From Crateriforma spongiae (GTDB lineage: Bacteria > Planctomycetota > Planctomycetia > Pirellulales > Pirellulaceae): a stretch of DNA of 64,000 nucleotides. Location of the stretch: NCBI RefSeq assembly GCF_012290005.1, contig NZ_JAAXMS010000002.1, forward strand, positions 124,001-188,000, read 5' to 3'. The notes under the pieces are model-generated. The model was not told where the DNA came from and ran no database searches. It worked only from the letters and a program-made list of their open reading frames with translations. A program made the translations under genes and the position numbers. The stretch's first letter is position 1, and every line of letters begins with the position of its first letter. Shown here piece after piece: positions 18,596 to 28,844 of the stretch.

Positions 18596-20059
18596 ATGCC
18601 GCAATACGAAACCATCATCGGGCTGGAAGTCCACGTTCAACTGAAGACCGACAGCAAGCTGTTCTGCGGTTGTAGCACTCAATTTGGTGCGCCGCCGAAC
18701 AGCCAAGTCTGTCCGGTCTGCCTGGGCATGCCCGGTGCGCTTCCGGTCATGAATCGCCAAGCCATCACCCTGGCGGTCAAAGCCGGGCTTGCGTTGAACT
18801 GCAACATCCCGCCGATGACCAAATGGGACCGCAAGCAATATTTCTATCCCGACCTGCCCAAGGGATATCAAATCAGCCAATACGATCTTCCCATTTGCGC
18901 TGACGGCTTCTTAGACATCGACGATCCTGCATCCGAAGGCGACACGCGACGCATCGGGCTGATCCGGGCACACCTGGAAGAAGACGCCGGCAAGAGCCAA
19001 CACGACGAAGCGTCGGGTCGCCAAGATTCTCGCATCGACTTGAATCGATGTGGCACCCCGTTGTTAGAAATCGTCAGCCAACCGGATATGCGCAGCAGCG
19101 CCGAAGCCAAAAACTATCTGACCGAACTGAAGCTTCTGTTGACGCACTTGGAAGTGTCCGACTGCGAAATGCAAGAAGGAAGTTTGCGTGTCGATGCCAA
19201 CATCAACTTGCATCTGGATGTGGATGGCAAAAAGATCGCCACGCCGATCGTTGAAGTTAAGAACATGAACAGCTTCCGCGCCGTGGAACGAGCGTTGGAT
19301 TACGAAGCGGAACGCCAATACGCACACTGGGAAGAAACCGGTCAAACGATCAAGGACGCCCCCAAGACGACACGCGGGTGGGACGATTCGCGCGAACAAA
19401 CGTTCGCCCAACGGGAAAAAGAAGAATCGGCCGACTATCGGTACTTCCCCGATCCCGATTTGTTGCCCGTACGACTGCCCCGATCGTTCATCGATCAAGT
19501 TCGCGACACGATCCAAGAAACTCCCGCCCAGGCCCGTGACCGCTTGCAGACCCAACACGGTCTGTCGGCTTACGATGCGGATGTGATCGTCAATCAAGGT
19601 GCCGCCATGCTTGGGTACTTTGAAACCGTCGCCGATGTCAGCGGTGACCCCAAACGCGCCAGTTCGTGGATTCAGCAGGATGTATTGCGAACGTTGAAGG
19701 AACAGGAAACGTCGATCGAAGAGTTCCCGATTCCCGCCAAGCGATTGGGAGAATTGTTGGGCCGTGTGCGGTCGGGTGATCTGGACAACAACCGCGCGCG
19801 AGATGTCTTCGCGTATCTGATAGACAACGATTCGGATGTCGATTCGGCCTGCACCGCACTGGGAATCGAAGCGGTGGACAGCGGCGAGATCGAATCGCTT
19901 TGCCAGAAACTACTGGATGACAATCCGCAAGTGGTCCAAGACGTTCGCGGTGGCAAACAACAGGCGGTCGGCCGCCTGATCGGACAAGCGAAAAAGGTGA
20001 ATCCCAACGCGAATCCACAGCAGGTCCGCGAAACACTCTTGAAGCTGATCAACGGCTGA
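18596..20059 (+). CDS. gatB: aspartyl/glutamyl-tRNA amidotransferase subunit B
   Basis: The protein is 487 residues from the ATG at 18596. GatB binds the mischarged tRNA and activates its acyl group with ATP. The start YETIIGLEVHVQL is the family signature. Four cysteines in FCGCST and CPVCLGMPG form the zinc site. A cradle domain follows, and the helical YqeY-like tail ends in QQVRETLLKLIN. The gap to gatA holds only a weak GC-rich hairpin near 18491-18506. Confidence 0.97.
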   Translation: MPQYETIIGLEVHVQLKTDSKLFCGCSTQFGAPPNSQVCPVCLGMPGALPVMNRQAITLAVKAGLALNCNIPPMTKWDRKQYFYPDLPKGYQISQYDLPICADGFLDIDDPASEGDTRRIGLIRAHLEEDAGKSQHDEASGRQDSRIDLNRCGTPLLEIVSQPDMRSSAEAKNYLTELKLLLTHLEVSDCEMQEGSLRVDANINLHLDVDGKKIATPIVEVKNMNSFRAVERALDYEAERQYAHWEETGQTIKDAPKTTRGWDDSREQTFAQREKEESADYRYFPDPDLLPVRLPRSFIDQVRDTIQETPAQARDRLQTQHGLSAYDADVIVNQGAAMLGYFETVADVSGDPKRASSWIQQDVLRTLKEQETSIEEFPIPAKRLGELLGRVRSGDLDNNRARDVFAYLIDNDSDVDSACTALGIEAVDSGEIESLCQKLLDDNPQVVQDVRGGKQQAVGRLIGQAKKVNPNANPQQVRETLLKLING

Positions 20060-20060
20060 C

Positions 20061-20078
20061 GCGGGCACCGCTTTTTTT
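20061..20078 (+). terminator. weak intrinsic terminator candidate after gatB
   Basis: A 4-bp GCGG/CCGC stem with a three-base loop (20061-20071) is followed by seven T residues. The stem is short but the T-tract and position, directly after the gatB stop, fit termination. Confidence 0.45.
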
Positions 20079-20222
20079 GTCCTTACTGTCGACACATTTC
20101 GGGCCATGGCGTCTGCCCCGGCCAATGCCGACGCCGGTGCGTCACCCTGTCGCACCAATGGGTGCCGCTGGTGACCTAGGTTTGGTTGTCCACTACCACA
20201 CCCGAACCCGAGCCCAGCGAAA

Positions 20223-21944
20223 ATGCTCAACCGCATCTCCGTACGCAGTCGTCTGCTGCTTGTCGCCTGTTTGATCATGGCATTGTTTGCCGAAATGTCA
20301 TACTTCGGCGAACAGAATGGCCGAAACGCTGCGGAGATCGGATTGCGGCTTAGCACCGAGCGCATGTTGCACGACCAGAAAGAAAAACTGCAGGTCGCCA
20401 GCCATACGCTTGCCGAAGCATTGGGTGAACACATTCGTGGCATCAACACGAAAGACGAACGGATCGCCGAGATTCGTCGTTTGATCGACGGCATTCGTTT
20501 CGAAGACGATCGATCGGGATACTACTACGTCTACGATGGGACGACGAACGTCGCCCTCCCGACCAACCATTCGTTGCAGGGCACCGACCTCTCGGACATG
20601 ACCGATGTTAATGGCGTCCCTCTGGTGGTCGATCTAAACGATGCCGCAAATCAGGGTGGTGGATTCGTCCAATATGTCTGGGACAAACCGGGGCACGGAC
20701 CGACGGCCAAGCTGGGTTATGCGGAATTGATTCCGGGCACCACCATGTGGTTGGGGGCCGGTGTCTATCTGGACAATATCGATGAACAACAAGCATTGAT
20801 CCGCGCAGAATTAGAACAATCTCTTTCAAACAATGCTTGGTCGATGCGTTTGATTTCGACCCTGATATTCATCGCCATTCTAGCCACCAGCCTGTGGGTG
20901 GCATGGGGGCTATTGCGTTCGATCAAGATGGTCACCCAAAGCCTGCATGACATCGCCGATGGTGAAGGCGACTTGACCAAGCGAATCGAAATTCATTCGC
21001 AAGATGAATTCGGCGAATTGGCCGGTTGGTTCAATCGATTCATGGACAAATTGCACCAAGTCGTTTCGACCATCGTCAACAATGTCACGCGTTTGGACCA
21101 AGAGGCACGCAGCCTTTCGGGCGTCGCCGATGACCTTGCGTCACACGCTAAAAACAGCAACCGACGTACGAACGATGTCAATTCATCGACGCAGGAAATG
21201 AGCCAGAACATTTCGCGAATCGCATCAGCCGTGGAACAGTCACGCAACAACATCGCCACCGTGGCAACTGCCGCGGAAGAAATGACGGCGACCATCGGAT
21301 CCATCGCCGAAAGCACCTCCGAGGCGACCGATGTATCGATGCGAGCGGTTGATCAAACCAAGTCCACCTGGCAGCGGATCCATCACCTGGGGTCTCGTGC
21401 CGATGCCATCGATGAGGTGACGGAGGTGATCACTGAGATTTCCGAACAGATCAATCTGCTGTCGCTTAACGCAACCATCGAAGCCGCTCGATCAGGCGAA
21501 GCAGGAAAAGGCTTTGCCGTGGTGGCCAGTGAGATCAAGGACTTGGCAAAACAAACCGCTGACGCGACGCTGGACATTCGTGAAAAAATCACGGACGTTC
21601 AAACCAATACCAACAACGCCGTGACGGATATCGAAGCGATCACCGCCGTCATCGAAAATGTCAATGCGATCGTCGCTTCCATCACAGCCGCGGTCGGCGA
21701 ACAATCCAAAGCTGCTCAAGAGATCGCGTTGAACATCGGCCAGGCCGCTCACGGGATGGACGAAATTAACCAGAGCATCAACGAAGTCTCCACCGCGTCG
21801 ACCAGCATCTCCGGCGACATCGCTGCCGTCAGCCAGTCCAGTGGTGACTTGTCCGGATGCAGCGAAAAAGTGGATCACAGCAGCGACGACCTGAAAGAAT
21901 TCTCCGCTCAGTTGCTGCAGACCCTTTCAACGTTCCGCGTCTGA
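20223..21944 (+). CDS. methyl-accepting chemotaxis protein with single Cache domain
   Basis: A 573-residue transmembrane chemoreceptor. A first membrane helix (about 8-25) is followed by a periplasmic sCache-type sensor (about 40-195, with [12 protein letters not shown] and [13 protein letters not shown]). The second helix is at about 206-229, then a HAMP domain ([20 protein letters not shown]) and the coiled signalling domain. The conserved tip is [20 protein letters not shown]. The sensor fold often binds small carboxylates, but the ligand here is unknown. No che genes are nearby; flagellar genes lie 7 kb downstream. Confidence 0.94.
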   Translation: MLNRISVRSRLLLVACLIMALFAEMSYFGEQNGRNAAEIGLRLSTERMLHDQKEKLQVASHTLAEALGEHIRGINTKDERIAEIRRLIDGIRFEDDRSGYYYVYDGTTNVALPTNHSLQGTDLSDMTDVNGVPLVVDLNDAANQGGGFVQYVWDKPGHGPTAKLGYAELIPGTTMWLGAGVYLDNIDEQQALIRAELEQSLSNNAWSMRLISTLIFIAILATSLWVAWGLLRSIKMVTQSLHDIADGEGDLTKRIEIHSQDEFGELAGWFNRFMDKLHQVVSTIVNNVTRLDQEARSLSGVADDLASHAKNSNRRTNDVNSSTQEMSQNISRIASAVEQSRNNIATVATAAEEMTATIGSIAESTSEATDVSMRAVDQTKSTWQRIHHLGSRADAIDEVTEVITEISEQINLLSLNATIEAARSGEAGKGFAVVASEIKDLAKQTADATLDIREKITDVQTNTNNAVTDIEAITAVIENVNAIVASITAAVGEQSKAAQEIALNIGQAAHGMDEINQSINEVSTASTSISGDIAAVSQSSGDLSGCSEKVDHSSDDLKEFSAQLLQTLSTFRV

Positions 21945-21969
21945 TTCGATCGCCTTGATCGGTGCGTCC

Positions 21970-22344
21970 TCAAAAGGCGAAAAGCGAATTGTATCCGGCG
22001 GCAGTTCGCGCCCGGGCACGCTGTGTTTGGTATTCGTAACCCGCCAAACCACGACGCCGATACACGCGACGGTGCCAGGTCAATGGCCGCTGTACCGTGG
22101 GATGCGACCGATAGACGGGGATCGATCGTTGAACCGGATCAGCTGAATGCACGATCACCGGAGCGTCATAGACCACCACCGGCGATTCTGTCGGCGAGGG
22201 AACGGTATACGTCATAACGCCCTGTGGATAGACGATCGCTGAATGCGACGACCAAATGACTTGGTCCGCAAACACACTGGACTGTGCCGAAAGAATCAAA
22301 CACACACTGGCGAATGCCAAAATTGCAAGTCGTTGTGAACGCAT
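21970..22344 (-). CDS. small secreted protein, function unknown
   Basis: 124 residues with a clear signal peptide (LAILAFASVCLILSAQSSVFA). The mature part is rich in Val, Pro, Tyr and Arg, with a basic segment WHRRVYRRRG near the end. No family recognised. It lies alone, 25 bp from the end of the chemoreceptor gene on the other strand. Confidence 0.6.
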   Translation of the reverse strand: MRSQRLAILAFASVCLILSAQSSVFADQVIWSSHSAIVYPQGVMTYTVPSPTESPVVVYDAPVIVHSADPVQRSIPVYRSHPTVQRPLTWHRRVYRRRGLAGYEYQTQRARARTAAGYNSLFAF

Positions 22345-22690
22345 GACGGATCCGAAAGTGATGACAGGTGGGGCGTTGAGGCATCACACCGCTTTGATTC
22401 CCTCCCTGTACTCTCGGTGATCCCCATCGCTTCAAGGGATAGACGGCCACGACATCCGCCAAAGACGGTCCATCAAAGACTCGTTTGCGCCAAAGTGTGG
22501 GCGGGACAAAACGAAATGATGGGCCGATCCGGTGCGGCGAATGAGGTCATTCCGACACTAGTCGGAGATGTCAAACGACACAAGCAACCAGTTGGGTACA
22601 AACGTGTCGTCCCACCGCGGTTGATCTGAATCTGCGGAATATGCCGACCAAGATGTGACTTTCCGGTGCGACATTCACGCTGGAACCTTC
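22345..22690. other. intergenic stretch
   Basis: This 346-bp gap lies between the porin end and the small secreted protein gene. It holds one 6-bp hairpin, TCCGAC/GTCGGA with an ACTA loop, at 22551-22566 but no T-tract on either strand. Nothing else was seen. Confidence 0.4.
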
Positions 22691-24064
22691 TTAGAAGAAC
22701 AGTTGCAACTGGGTCCCCAGAACGGTCTGGCCATTGCGGCCCGCCTGGTCGACCAACAATCCGGTATTTGCTGAGGTGAACGGAACCGGGTCGAATGAGT
22801 GCAACACCTCGGTGGTCCATTTGCAGGCATGACGTGCAAAGTACCAATTGATCCCTAAAGAGAGGACATTCAAAGAACTGTCCGAGACGGGCAAGGCCAA
22901 TGCCCCCGTATTGATCACCCCATCGAAATCCACGTACTCATAGCGTACATACGGCTCGAACTTTTCCGGAACGACTTGATAGCTGGACATCATCATCACG
23001 CCGGTTTGATCAATATTGCCGTTGGATTGTTGGGCATGACGACCGACCGTACTGACGAATGCCATGAAGCCAGCGTTTTCATAGGTCAGGTCCGCTGTCC
23101 AACTGATGAAGTCTTCGTCGACTCCCAAGACGTCGTGCGTTTCGCCGTGCTCGTAGTGCATCGATAGACCGGCGAACAACGCGGGCCCCTCATCTGCCCA
23201 CGATGCAAAGTCACCGTATTGCGCCCACTCCCCGAACAGCTTCCAATCGCCGCCCACCGTCAATGCAAAGTCCGTTTGGTCTTGGAAGAAGTCTTTCGTG
23301 CGACTGACAGATCCCGAATGCCTGCCATCGCTTAAGAAACCGATCAGGCGGAACTGAGGCGTCTGGCCGGTCAAAGTGATGCCCTCCAAGACACCTGTTG
23401 AAAACACGGAATGGTAATAGGAACGATCGATTCCCAATTGACGGGTGTAACTGATATCGAGTTCCCGCAAGAACGCCGGGTTTCGAAGGCGACCGATCTG
23501 CATCAACAACGCGTCGGAGAACGCATAGCTTATTCGGGCCTCTTCCACGAATCGGGTCCCCGATGACCGTTCGCCGTTCAAAACAAACCAATACTGCAAT
23601 TGTGGGTTCAGCACGTTGCCGGTGAAGATCAACGAAGCTCGTTCCAGCACGAAACCAGCTTCCAATCGGTCCCCAACCGATGCATCAATGTCGCGCCAAT
23701 TGGAATAGTATCGCGTCTGCAGCAGTCCAAGCATCCGGAGCTTGAAGTTGCCGTCGGCAGTCCCCAGGTAAAAGCCGTGGTCGTATCCCGCGTCCAAATC
23801 CAGCCAACCGGGATCCGCGTCACAAGCAAGATCGTCTGCCTCATTTTCGTCAGGGCAGGGCACTGGCACTTGCAAATCGGATGCGACTTCGGGTTGAACC
23901 AAAGCTTCCCAAGCCTGTTCAAAAGCGGGATCGGTTTGCCGCCCGATCCTCGCGGCGTCTTGCAATACATCGACCGTCTCTGTCGTCCCGACACTGGTCA
24001 GGCAAGACAAAATCAGCAGTCCACAAAGACAATCCGGACGAAAAGAAAAGCTTGGGGCATTCAT
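22691..24064 (-). CDS. outer-membrane porin, OprO/OprP-like
   Basis: 457 residues with an N-terminal signal peptide (CLCGLLILSCLTSVGTT) and a C-terminal aromatic LQLFF, the usual end of an outer-membrane barrel. The interior has many alternating beta-strand segments (FKLRMLGLLQTRYYSNW, ARISYAFSDALLMQIGRLRNP, EPYVRYEYVDF) as in the phosphate-selective porin family. An acidic, Cys-containing stretch precedes the barrel. Specificity cannot be read; members in planctomycetes are often annotated as general or phosphate porins. No transport operon surrounds it. Confidence 0.82.
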   Translation of the reverse strand: MNAPSFSFRPDCLCGLLILSCLTSVGTTETVDVLQDAARIGRQTDPAFEQAWEALVQPEVASDLQVPVPCPDENEADDLACDADPGWLDLDAGYDHGFYLGTADGNFKLRMLGLLQTRYYSNWRDIDASVGDRLEAGFVLERASLIFTGNVLNPQLQYWFVLNGERSSGTRFVEEARISYAFSDALLMQIGRLRNPAFLRELDISYTRQLGIDRSYYHSVFSTGVLEGITLTGQTPQFRLIGFLSDGRHSGSVSRTKDFFQDQTDFALTVGGDWKLFGEWAQYGDFASWADEGPALFAGLSMHYEHGETHDVLGVDEDFISWTADLTYENAGFMAFVSTVGRHAQQSNGNIDQTGVMMMSSYQVVPEKFEPYVRYEYVDFDGVINTGALALPVSDSSLNVLSLGINWYFARHACKWTTEVLHSFDPVPFTSANTGLLVDQAGRNGQTVLGTQLQLFF

Positions 24065-24491
24065 CGTGACTTGATGTTCATTGCGGCACCCACCGCAGCA
24101 GATACCTTTGATCGAAAACGCCGCACATGCAAACCATCATGTCACAAAAGAGCATCGTGACTCAGGCGATTCATGACGACCGAACGTTCAGTAGCGTCCT
24201 TCGGGAATCGGGATGAGTGAACCCCACAAGAAGTGGACCTCCAGGTCCACTTCTCAGCGTCGCCGCGCCGTACAACCGTGACTTCTGACGCGACTGACTT
24301 CGATTTGCACTCAGCCGCAATGAGCAGTTCTCATCAATCAAATGGGCCCGATGCGACAATGTGACACTGCGGCCATCACCCTTTCAACGTGTGTGACGGC
24401 AAATCTTCGACGAGGGCAAACGGTACGATAGTGGCAACGCCGGTCGACCATGACTTGGTGTCCCGCCCGCCTGCCCACCCCCAAAGCTTCC
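24065..24491. other. intergenic stretch between divergent porin and heparinase-like genes
   Basis: This 427-bp divergent gap holds the long perfect inverted repeat at 24229-24254. No clear sigma-70 promoter was seen on either side of it. Confidence 0.5.
24229..24254. repeat. perfect 26-bp inverted repeat
   Basis: AGAAGTGGACCT (24229-24240) and its exact complement AGGTCCACTTCT (24243-24254) are separated by two bases. It lies between divergent genes and has no T-tract, so it is more likely an operator or an interspersed palindrome than a terminator. Confidence 0.7.
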
Positions 24492-26942
24492 ATGTCGCTC
24501 CGCCCGCTGCCATCCCTCGCTATTGCGCTATTGGTTTCCATATCGTTTGATGTGCTTTTGTTCGACGCCTCCATTTGCGGTGCGACCGAACGACCGTTGG
24601 ACCAGTCGCCGGCGAACGAATCGGATTGGGGCTATCGTCCTGGGCATGACACGGCCGTGTCGTCGAATCCACCCAATTTTCATTGGCGGCCGCAAGCAGA
24701 AATCAATCGCTGGCAGCTTCAGTGTTCGCTTGACCCAAGTTTTCCAGATGCCGACACGTACCACGCCGATGACTTGGATTTGTCGGTACATACGCCGGCG
24801 TCCACATTATCACCGGGAACCTACTTTTGGCGTTATCGCGGAATCGACGCCAGCGACCGAAAGACGAACTGGAGCCAAGCCCGACGGTTTACGATCACTG
24901 GCGGTTTGCCGGAAATGCCCATGCCGTCGCGTAGCGAACTGCTGGCCCGCATTCCAAGCGAACATCCTCGACTTTTCATTCGGCCCGAAGACGTGGACCG
25001 TTTAAAAGAGCTTGCCGAAGGTCCGATGGCCGAACAGTACGCCGAACTGTGCCGGCAATGCGATCGCATACTGAAATCTCCTCCATCGACGGAAGAGCCC
25101 CGCAAGTATGGCGACGACATCACGCCGCGTGGCGAACAATGGCGAGAACTTTGGTGGGGCAATCGTCAGCGTACCATCGCCGCTCTGCGTTCGGCCACCA
25201 CGTTGGCATTCACCTATCGACTTTCAGGTAACGATGCCTACGGCGATCTCGCTAAACAGATCTTGATGGATTGCGCCCAGTGGGATCCACAAGGTGCGAC
25301 GGGCTATCGCTACAACGATGAAGCAGGAATGCCCTACGCGTACTACTTTTCACGCGCTTACACCTTCATCCATTCACGGTTGACGGAAGCCGACCGGCGG
25401 AAGTGCCAAGAGGTGATGCAAATCCGGGGACAGGAGATGTACGAACACCTGTGCCCGCGGCACTTGTGGAGCCCGTATTCCAGTCACAGCAACCGTGCCT
25501 GGCACTTCCTGGGCGAGGTGGGGATTGCGTTTCATGGGGAGATCGATGACGCCGATCAATGGACTTGGTTCGCCGCCAACGTTTTCTTCAGCAACTACCC
25601 CGTATGGAGCGATGACGACGGTGGTTGGCATGAAGGGGTCACATATTGGAACAGTTACATCAGCCGTTTCACTTGGTGGGCCGACATCATGAAGAGCGCG
25701 TTGCGGATCGATGCTTATCAAAAGCCTTACTTCAGTCAGATCGGCTACTATCCGATTTATCTGTTGCCGCCGGGAAAGGTGGGCGGTGGTTTCGGCGATC
25801 TGAACGCCAAAGCATCATCGTCCAAAGTCGTCGATCTGATGCACGTCTTGGCATCGCAATCTGGGAATCCTCACTGGGGCTGGTACGTCCAACAACATCC
25901 CGACCATGAACCCGAAACGGACTACGTTCAATTCATTCGCGGTGCGATGGGCAATCTGCAGTCATCCCCACCGGTCGACTTGCACGAATCTCGTTGCTTC
26001 GCCGGCACCGGCCAGGCAATGCTAAATACGAACTTGATCGATGCGAAGGACAATGTCCAAGTCACCTTCAAGTCCAGCCCGTTCGGCACGCAATCCCATG
26101 GCTACGAAGCGAACAATTCGTTCTTGCTTTGGGCTTACGGGAAACGCTTGCTGATTCGATCTGGGAAGCGAGACATGTACGCCAGCGATCATCACAAGAA
26201 TTGGATGTGGAGCACCCGATCGGTCAACAATATCACGGTCAATGGCATCGGACAGTTGAAGCGTTCTGCAAAGGCAACAGCGAAGATCGTCGACTTCGTC
26301 CAGTCGCCAAGTGTCGATGTTGTGGTTGGTGAAGCGGGCGATTGCTATCGTGCAAATGCGAATGACTCACGATCCGCATTGGATCGGTTCACCAGAACCG
26401 TCATCTTTGTGAAGCCGGAAACCGTGGTCGTCTACGACCGTCTAGTTCCGACCGAAGCGTCGACGATGACTTACTGGCTTCACGCCGTCGACAAATTTGA
26501 CATTGAAAACCAGCACGAGATCCAGGTTCATCAGGACGATGTCCACTGCCACGTGAACTTCTTGGTTCCCGATGGATTGAAGTTCAACCAAACGGATCAA
26601 TACGATCCCAATCCGCGACCAAGAATCCAGTTGCGTGAATGGCACTTATCAGCGGACGTTCCCGCCGAACATTCAGTCGCTGGTCGGCCATCGGAGTTTT
26701 TGACCGTCTACCGAGTTGCCCAGGGTCGCGATCCTGCGTTTGCAAGCTTCGATTATCGGGTGATGGACGATCGCTATGAATTGGTTTCGCGCACACCGCA
26801 ACAAACGGTTACGGTTCAAATCCCGCAAGCCGCCGCAGCGTACCGAAGCACTGCTGACGCTGAGACCGAGCAAATTCAGATCAGAGTCGAAGATCCCGCC
26901 GGCAAGAAGACGCCGCAGAGGTTCACAGCAGATTTGCGTTAG
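24492..26942 (+). CDS. heparinase II/III-type secreted polysaccharide lyase-like protein (DUF4962)
   Basis: About 816 residues from the ATG at 24492, which puts a signal peptide (SLAIALLVSISFDVLLF) at the N-terminus. An Ig/Fn-like module (about 45-135) precedes an alpha/alpha toroid domain of DUF4962 type (LFIRPEDVDRLKEL, SSHSNRAWHFLGEVG, WHEGVTYWNSYISRFTWW). The C-terminal beta-sandwich is like heparinase II/III (SHGYEANNSFLLWAYGKRLL, NNITVNGIGQ). Such proteins cleave uronate-containing polysaccharides in the periplasm or outside. It is monocistronic, and the sulfatase cluster is 10 kb away. Substrate unknown. Confidence 0.82.
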   Translation: MSLRPLPSLAIALLVSISFDVLLFDASICGATERPLDQSPANESDWGYRPGHDTAVSSNPPNFHWRPQAEINRWQLQCSLDPSFPDADTYHADDLDLSVHTPASTLSPGTYFWRYRGIDASDRKTNWSQARRFTITGGLPEMPMPSRSELLARIPSEHPRLFIRPEDVDRLKELAEGPMAEQYAELCRQCDRILKSPPSTEEPRKYGDDITPRGEQWRELWWGNRQRTIAALRSATTLAFTYRLSGNDAYGDLAKQILMDCAQWDPQGATGYRYNDEAGMPYAYYFSRAYTFIHSRLTEADRRKCQEVMQIRGQEMYEHLCPRHLWSPYSSHSNRAWHFLGEVGIAFHGEIDDADQWTWFAANVFFSNYPVWSDDDGGWHEGVTYWNSYISRFTWWADIMKSALRIDAYQKPYFSQIGYYPIYLLPPGKVGGGFGDLNAKASSSKVVDLMHVLASQSGNPHWGWYVQQHPDHEPETDYVQFIRGAMGNLQSSPPVDLHESRCFAGTGQAMLNTNLIDAKDNVQVTFKSSPFGTQSHGYEANNSFLLWAYGKRLLIRSGKRDMYASDHHKNWMWSTRSVNNITVNGIGQLKRSAKATAKIVDFVQSPSVDVVVGEAGDCYRANANDSRSALDRFTRTVIFVKPETVVVYDRLVPTEASTMTYWLHAVDKFDIENQHEIQVHQDDVHCHVNFLVPDGLKFNQTDQYDPNPRPRIQLREWHLSADVPAEHSVAGRPSEFLTVYRVAQGRDPAFASFDYRVMDDRYELVSRTPQQTVTVQIPQAAAAYRSTADAETEQIQIRVEDPAGKKTPQRFTADLR

Positions 26943-27210
26943 ATAAATCCGCGTTCGTCTGGCAAAAAAGAAACTTTCTGGGGTCTGAATTCGCGTCCAG
27001 GCCCTGGAAATTTCGCGTCCACGCACGCACAACCGGATCATTCCGCAAGAAACGCATCGATTTCCTGGTCAAAAGTGACTCTCCGGTGCAACCAGCTGGA
27101 TGACGCACGTTTTGCGTAACGTAGCGTTGCCTGTTAGTGCGAATCCGACAGTTTGCAATTGCGGTGCTCGCACGCCCCGGTCGACCACGACCGAGGAAAT
27201 TGAATTTGGA

Positions 27211-27717
27211 ATGCCACTGATGCGTGCACCACCTGTCACGACCGAGGAACCGCCTCGTTTTGTTTTTCGCGACGATCCGCTGCTTGCGGCAATCGTGGGA
27301 TTGATCGTCGCGATCACACTATGGCTGGCACTGTTCCCGTTCGTCCCCGCGGTGACTCGGGCAACGATGGATCGCTTTCACCTGCGGACTGAATCGTTTG
27401 CATTGTGGGCAATTCAACAGCCCATTCCCGCGATGTACAGCTTTCGCAACCGATACGCCGTCATTCGTCATCAAGACGGAAAACGGCAAATATCCGAACA
27501 AGCAACGATCAATCATTTCCCGTTGCGTTCGGTCACGTTTGCCAATGGTCGCTATCGAAATTTGAAAGATCGACAGGACTGTCAGATCGAGCTGGAATCT
27601 AGCTATCGCGGGCATCGCTTGCGAACGGTCTATCAAGTCGACACCGATGCCGACATCACCATGCGTCTGCGGCGGGTCGATGACGATCACGGACAGTTAC
27701 CGACACGGGGGTTGTGA
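27211..27717 (+). CDS. hypothetical single-pass membrane protein
   Basis: About 168 residues from the ATG at 27211 (the frame is open to 27100; another ATG is at 27220). One membrane helix is clear (LLAAIVGLIVAITLWLALF). The outer or periplasmic part of about 115 residues has no recognised domain. It ends three bases before the next gene, so the two are probably translated together and may work as a pair. Confidence 0.6.
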   Translation: MPLMRAPPVTTEEPPRFVFRDDPLLAAIVGLIVAITLWLALFPFVPAVTRATMDRFHLRTESFALWAIQQPIPAMYSFRNRYAVIRHQDGKRQISEQATINHFPLRSVTFANGRYRNLKDRQDCQIELESSYRGHRLRTVYQVDTDADITMRLRRVDDDHGQLPTRGL

Positions 27718-27720
27718 TCG

Positions 27721-28620
27721 ATGCATTCAACCCCACCGTCGATGTCGGCGTCCTTGGACAACATGGATTGGATCGATACCGAAGCCGCGGAATCTTGGTC
27801 GATGTCACGACCCCTGGCCGCCTTTCGCTTCGTCGTCGTGTTGATGCTGGCGGCCTTGTTTTGGAAATGGTCGTTTTTCTTAGCGGCAGATTATGTGTAT
27901 TCCACTTGGCCGCTGGCGGATGACTTTTTCCCTGGTTGGTTGCAGTCCATCACGACACTCCGGATCGGATTCTTTGGCGGAATCTCCGCACTCGCCTTTG
28001 CGGTAGTGACGCCGACTGCGAAGGTCCGTCGGACGGGCTGTCTGATCGGCTTTGCCTGCATAACCGTCTTGGTTTGGCACCAGGGCAGCCACAATGACAT
28101 GACGTTCGCGACGGCGTGGTGGGCCAGCCTTTGGGCGTTTTGGATGTCATCCAGGCTAGTGAAGCTGGATGAACTGACCGCCGACCAACGCCCAGCTTAT
28201 GAACGCATCTTGATCCGACGGGCGGCATGGCTCAGCCGGCTGATCGTGTCGATGATATTGCTGGGCGGCGCGGTGGGAAAATGGACGGACGAATATTGGT
28301 CCGGCCAAGTGTTCTATGAGATCTATTTCTTCGACCGTGACTACTGGGTCTTCAATTGGTTGCGAGCCAACTTTGACGCCGAAACGGTTCGCGACATCGC
28401 CACCTGGTACAGTCGCAAAGCCGTGGTGGTGGAAACACTGGGCGGACTGTTCATTTGGCTTCTGCCGCCGCGTCATGCCGCGGCATTGGGCGTCCTGATC
28501 TTTGCATCCATTGCCTTGCTGTCGAACCTGCTGCTGTTCAGCGTCTTGCTGACCATGATCGGGCTTGCTTCGGTCGGCTGGTTTACCGTTGGCACTGAAG
28601 ATGTTTCACGGAACGATTGA
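27721..28620 (+). CDS. multi-pass membrane protein, function unknown
   Basis: 299 residues with about seven hydrophobic helices (for example RFVVVLMLAALFWKWSFFLA, LSRLIVSMILLGGAVGKW, LLLFSVLLTMIGLASVGWF). The pattern of Trp, Tyr and charged residues between helices (SGQVFYEIYFFDRDYWVFNW) recalls HTTM-type membrane proteins, but the catalytic Lys and His of gamma-carboxylases are not evident, so this is only a weak suggestion. It forms a two-gene unit with the upstream single-pass protein. Confidence 0.65.
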   Translation: MHSTPPSMSASLDNMDWIDTEAAESWSMSRPLAAFRFVVVLMLAALFWKWSFFLAADYVYSTWPLADDFFPGWLQSITTLRIGFFGGISALAFAVVTPTAKVRRTGCLIGFACITVLVWHQGSHNDMTFATAWWASLWAFWMSSRLVKLDELTADQRPAYERILIRRAAWLSRLIVSMILLGGAVGKWTDEYWSGQVFYEIYFFDRDYWVFNWLRANFDAETVRDIATWYSRKAVVVETLGGLFIWLLPPRHAAALGVLIFASIALLSNLLLFSVLLTMIGLASVGWFTVGTEDVSRND

Positions 28621-28844
28621 TTCGTTCTTGGCTGAATAGCTAACGCGACAAATCGCAGGGAAACTCGTAAGCATGCGCGGCACGTTCTTGCGCCCGGCAA
28701 CGTGAAACATGCCGTGGGGTCAGGGTCGAATCAGAATTCCGTCTGGACCCTGGCGATGAAGGTTCGCTAGTTTCCCATCTTTGCCGCAACCGCACCTTGG
28801 GATGGGTGCCGCGGAGACGTTTGTTTCGGTGCGAAGGATCGCCC

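Noticed and set aside
22551-22566. 6-bp hairpin with ACTA loop between the porin and small secreted gene
   Set aside because: Lacks a T-tract on either strand, so not called a terminator.
28721-28752. CAGGGTC/GACCCTG inverted repeat before flhA
   Set aside because: 7-bp arms with an 18-base loop are weak and could arise by chance.
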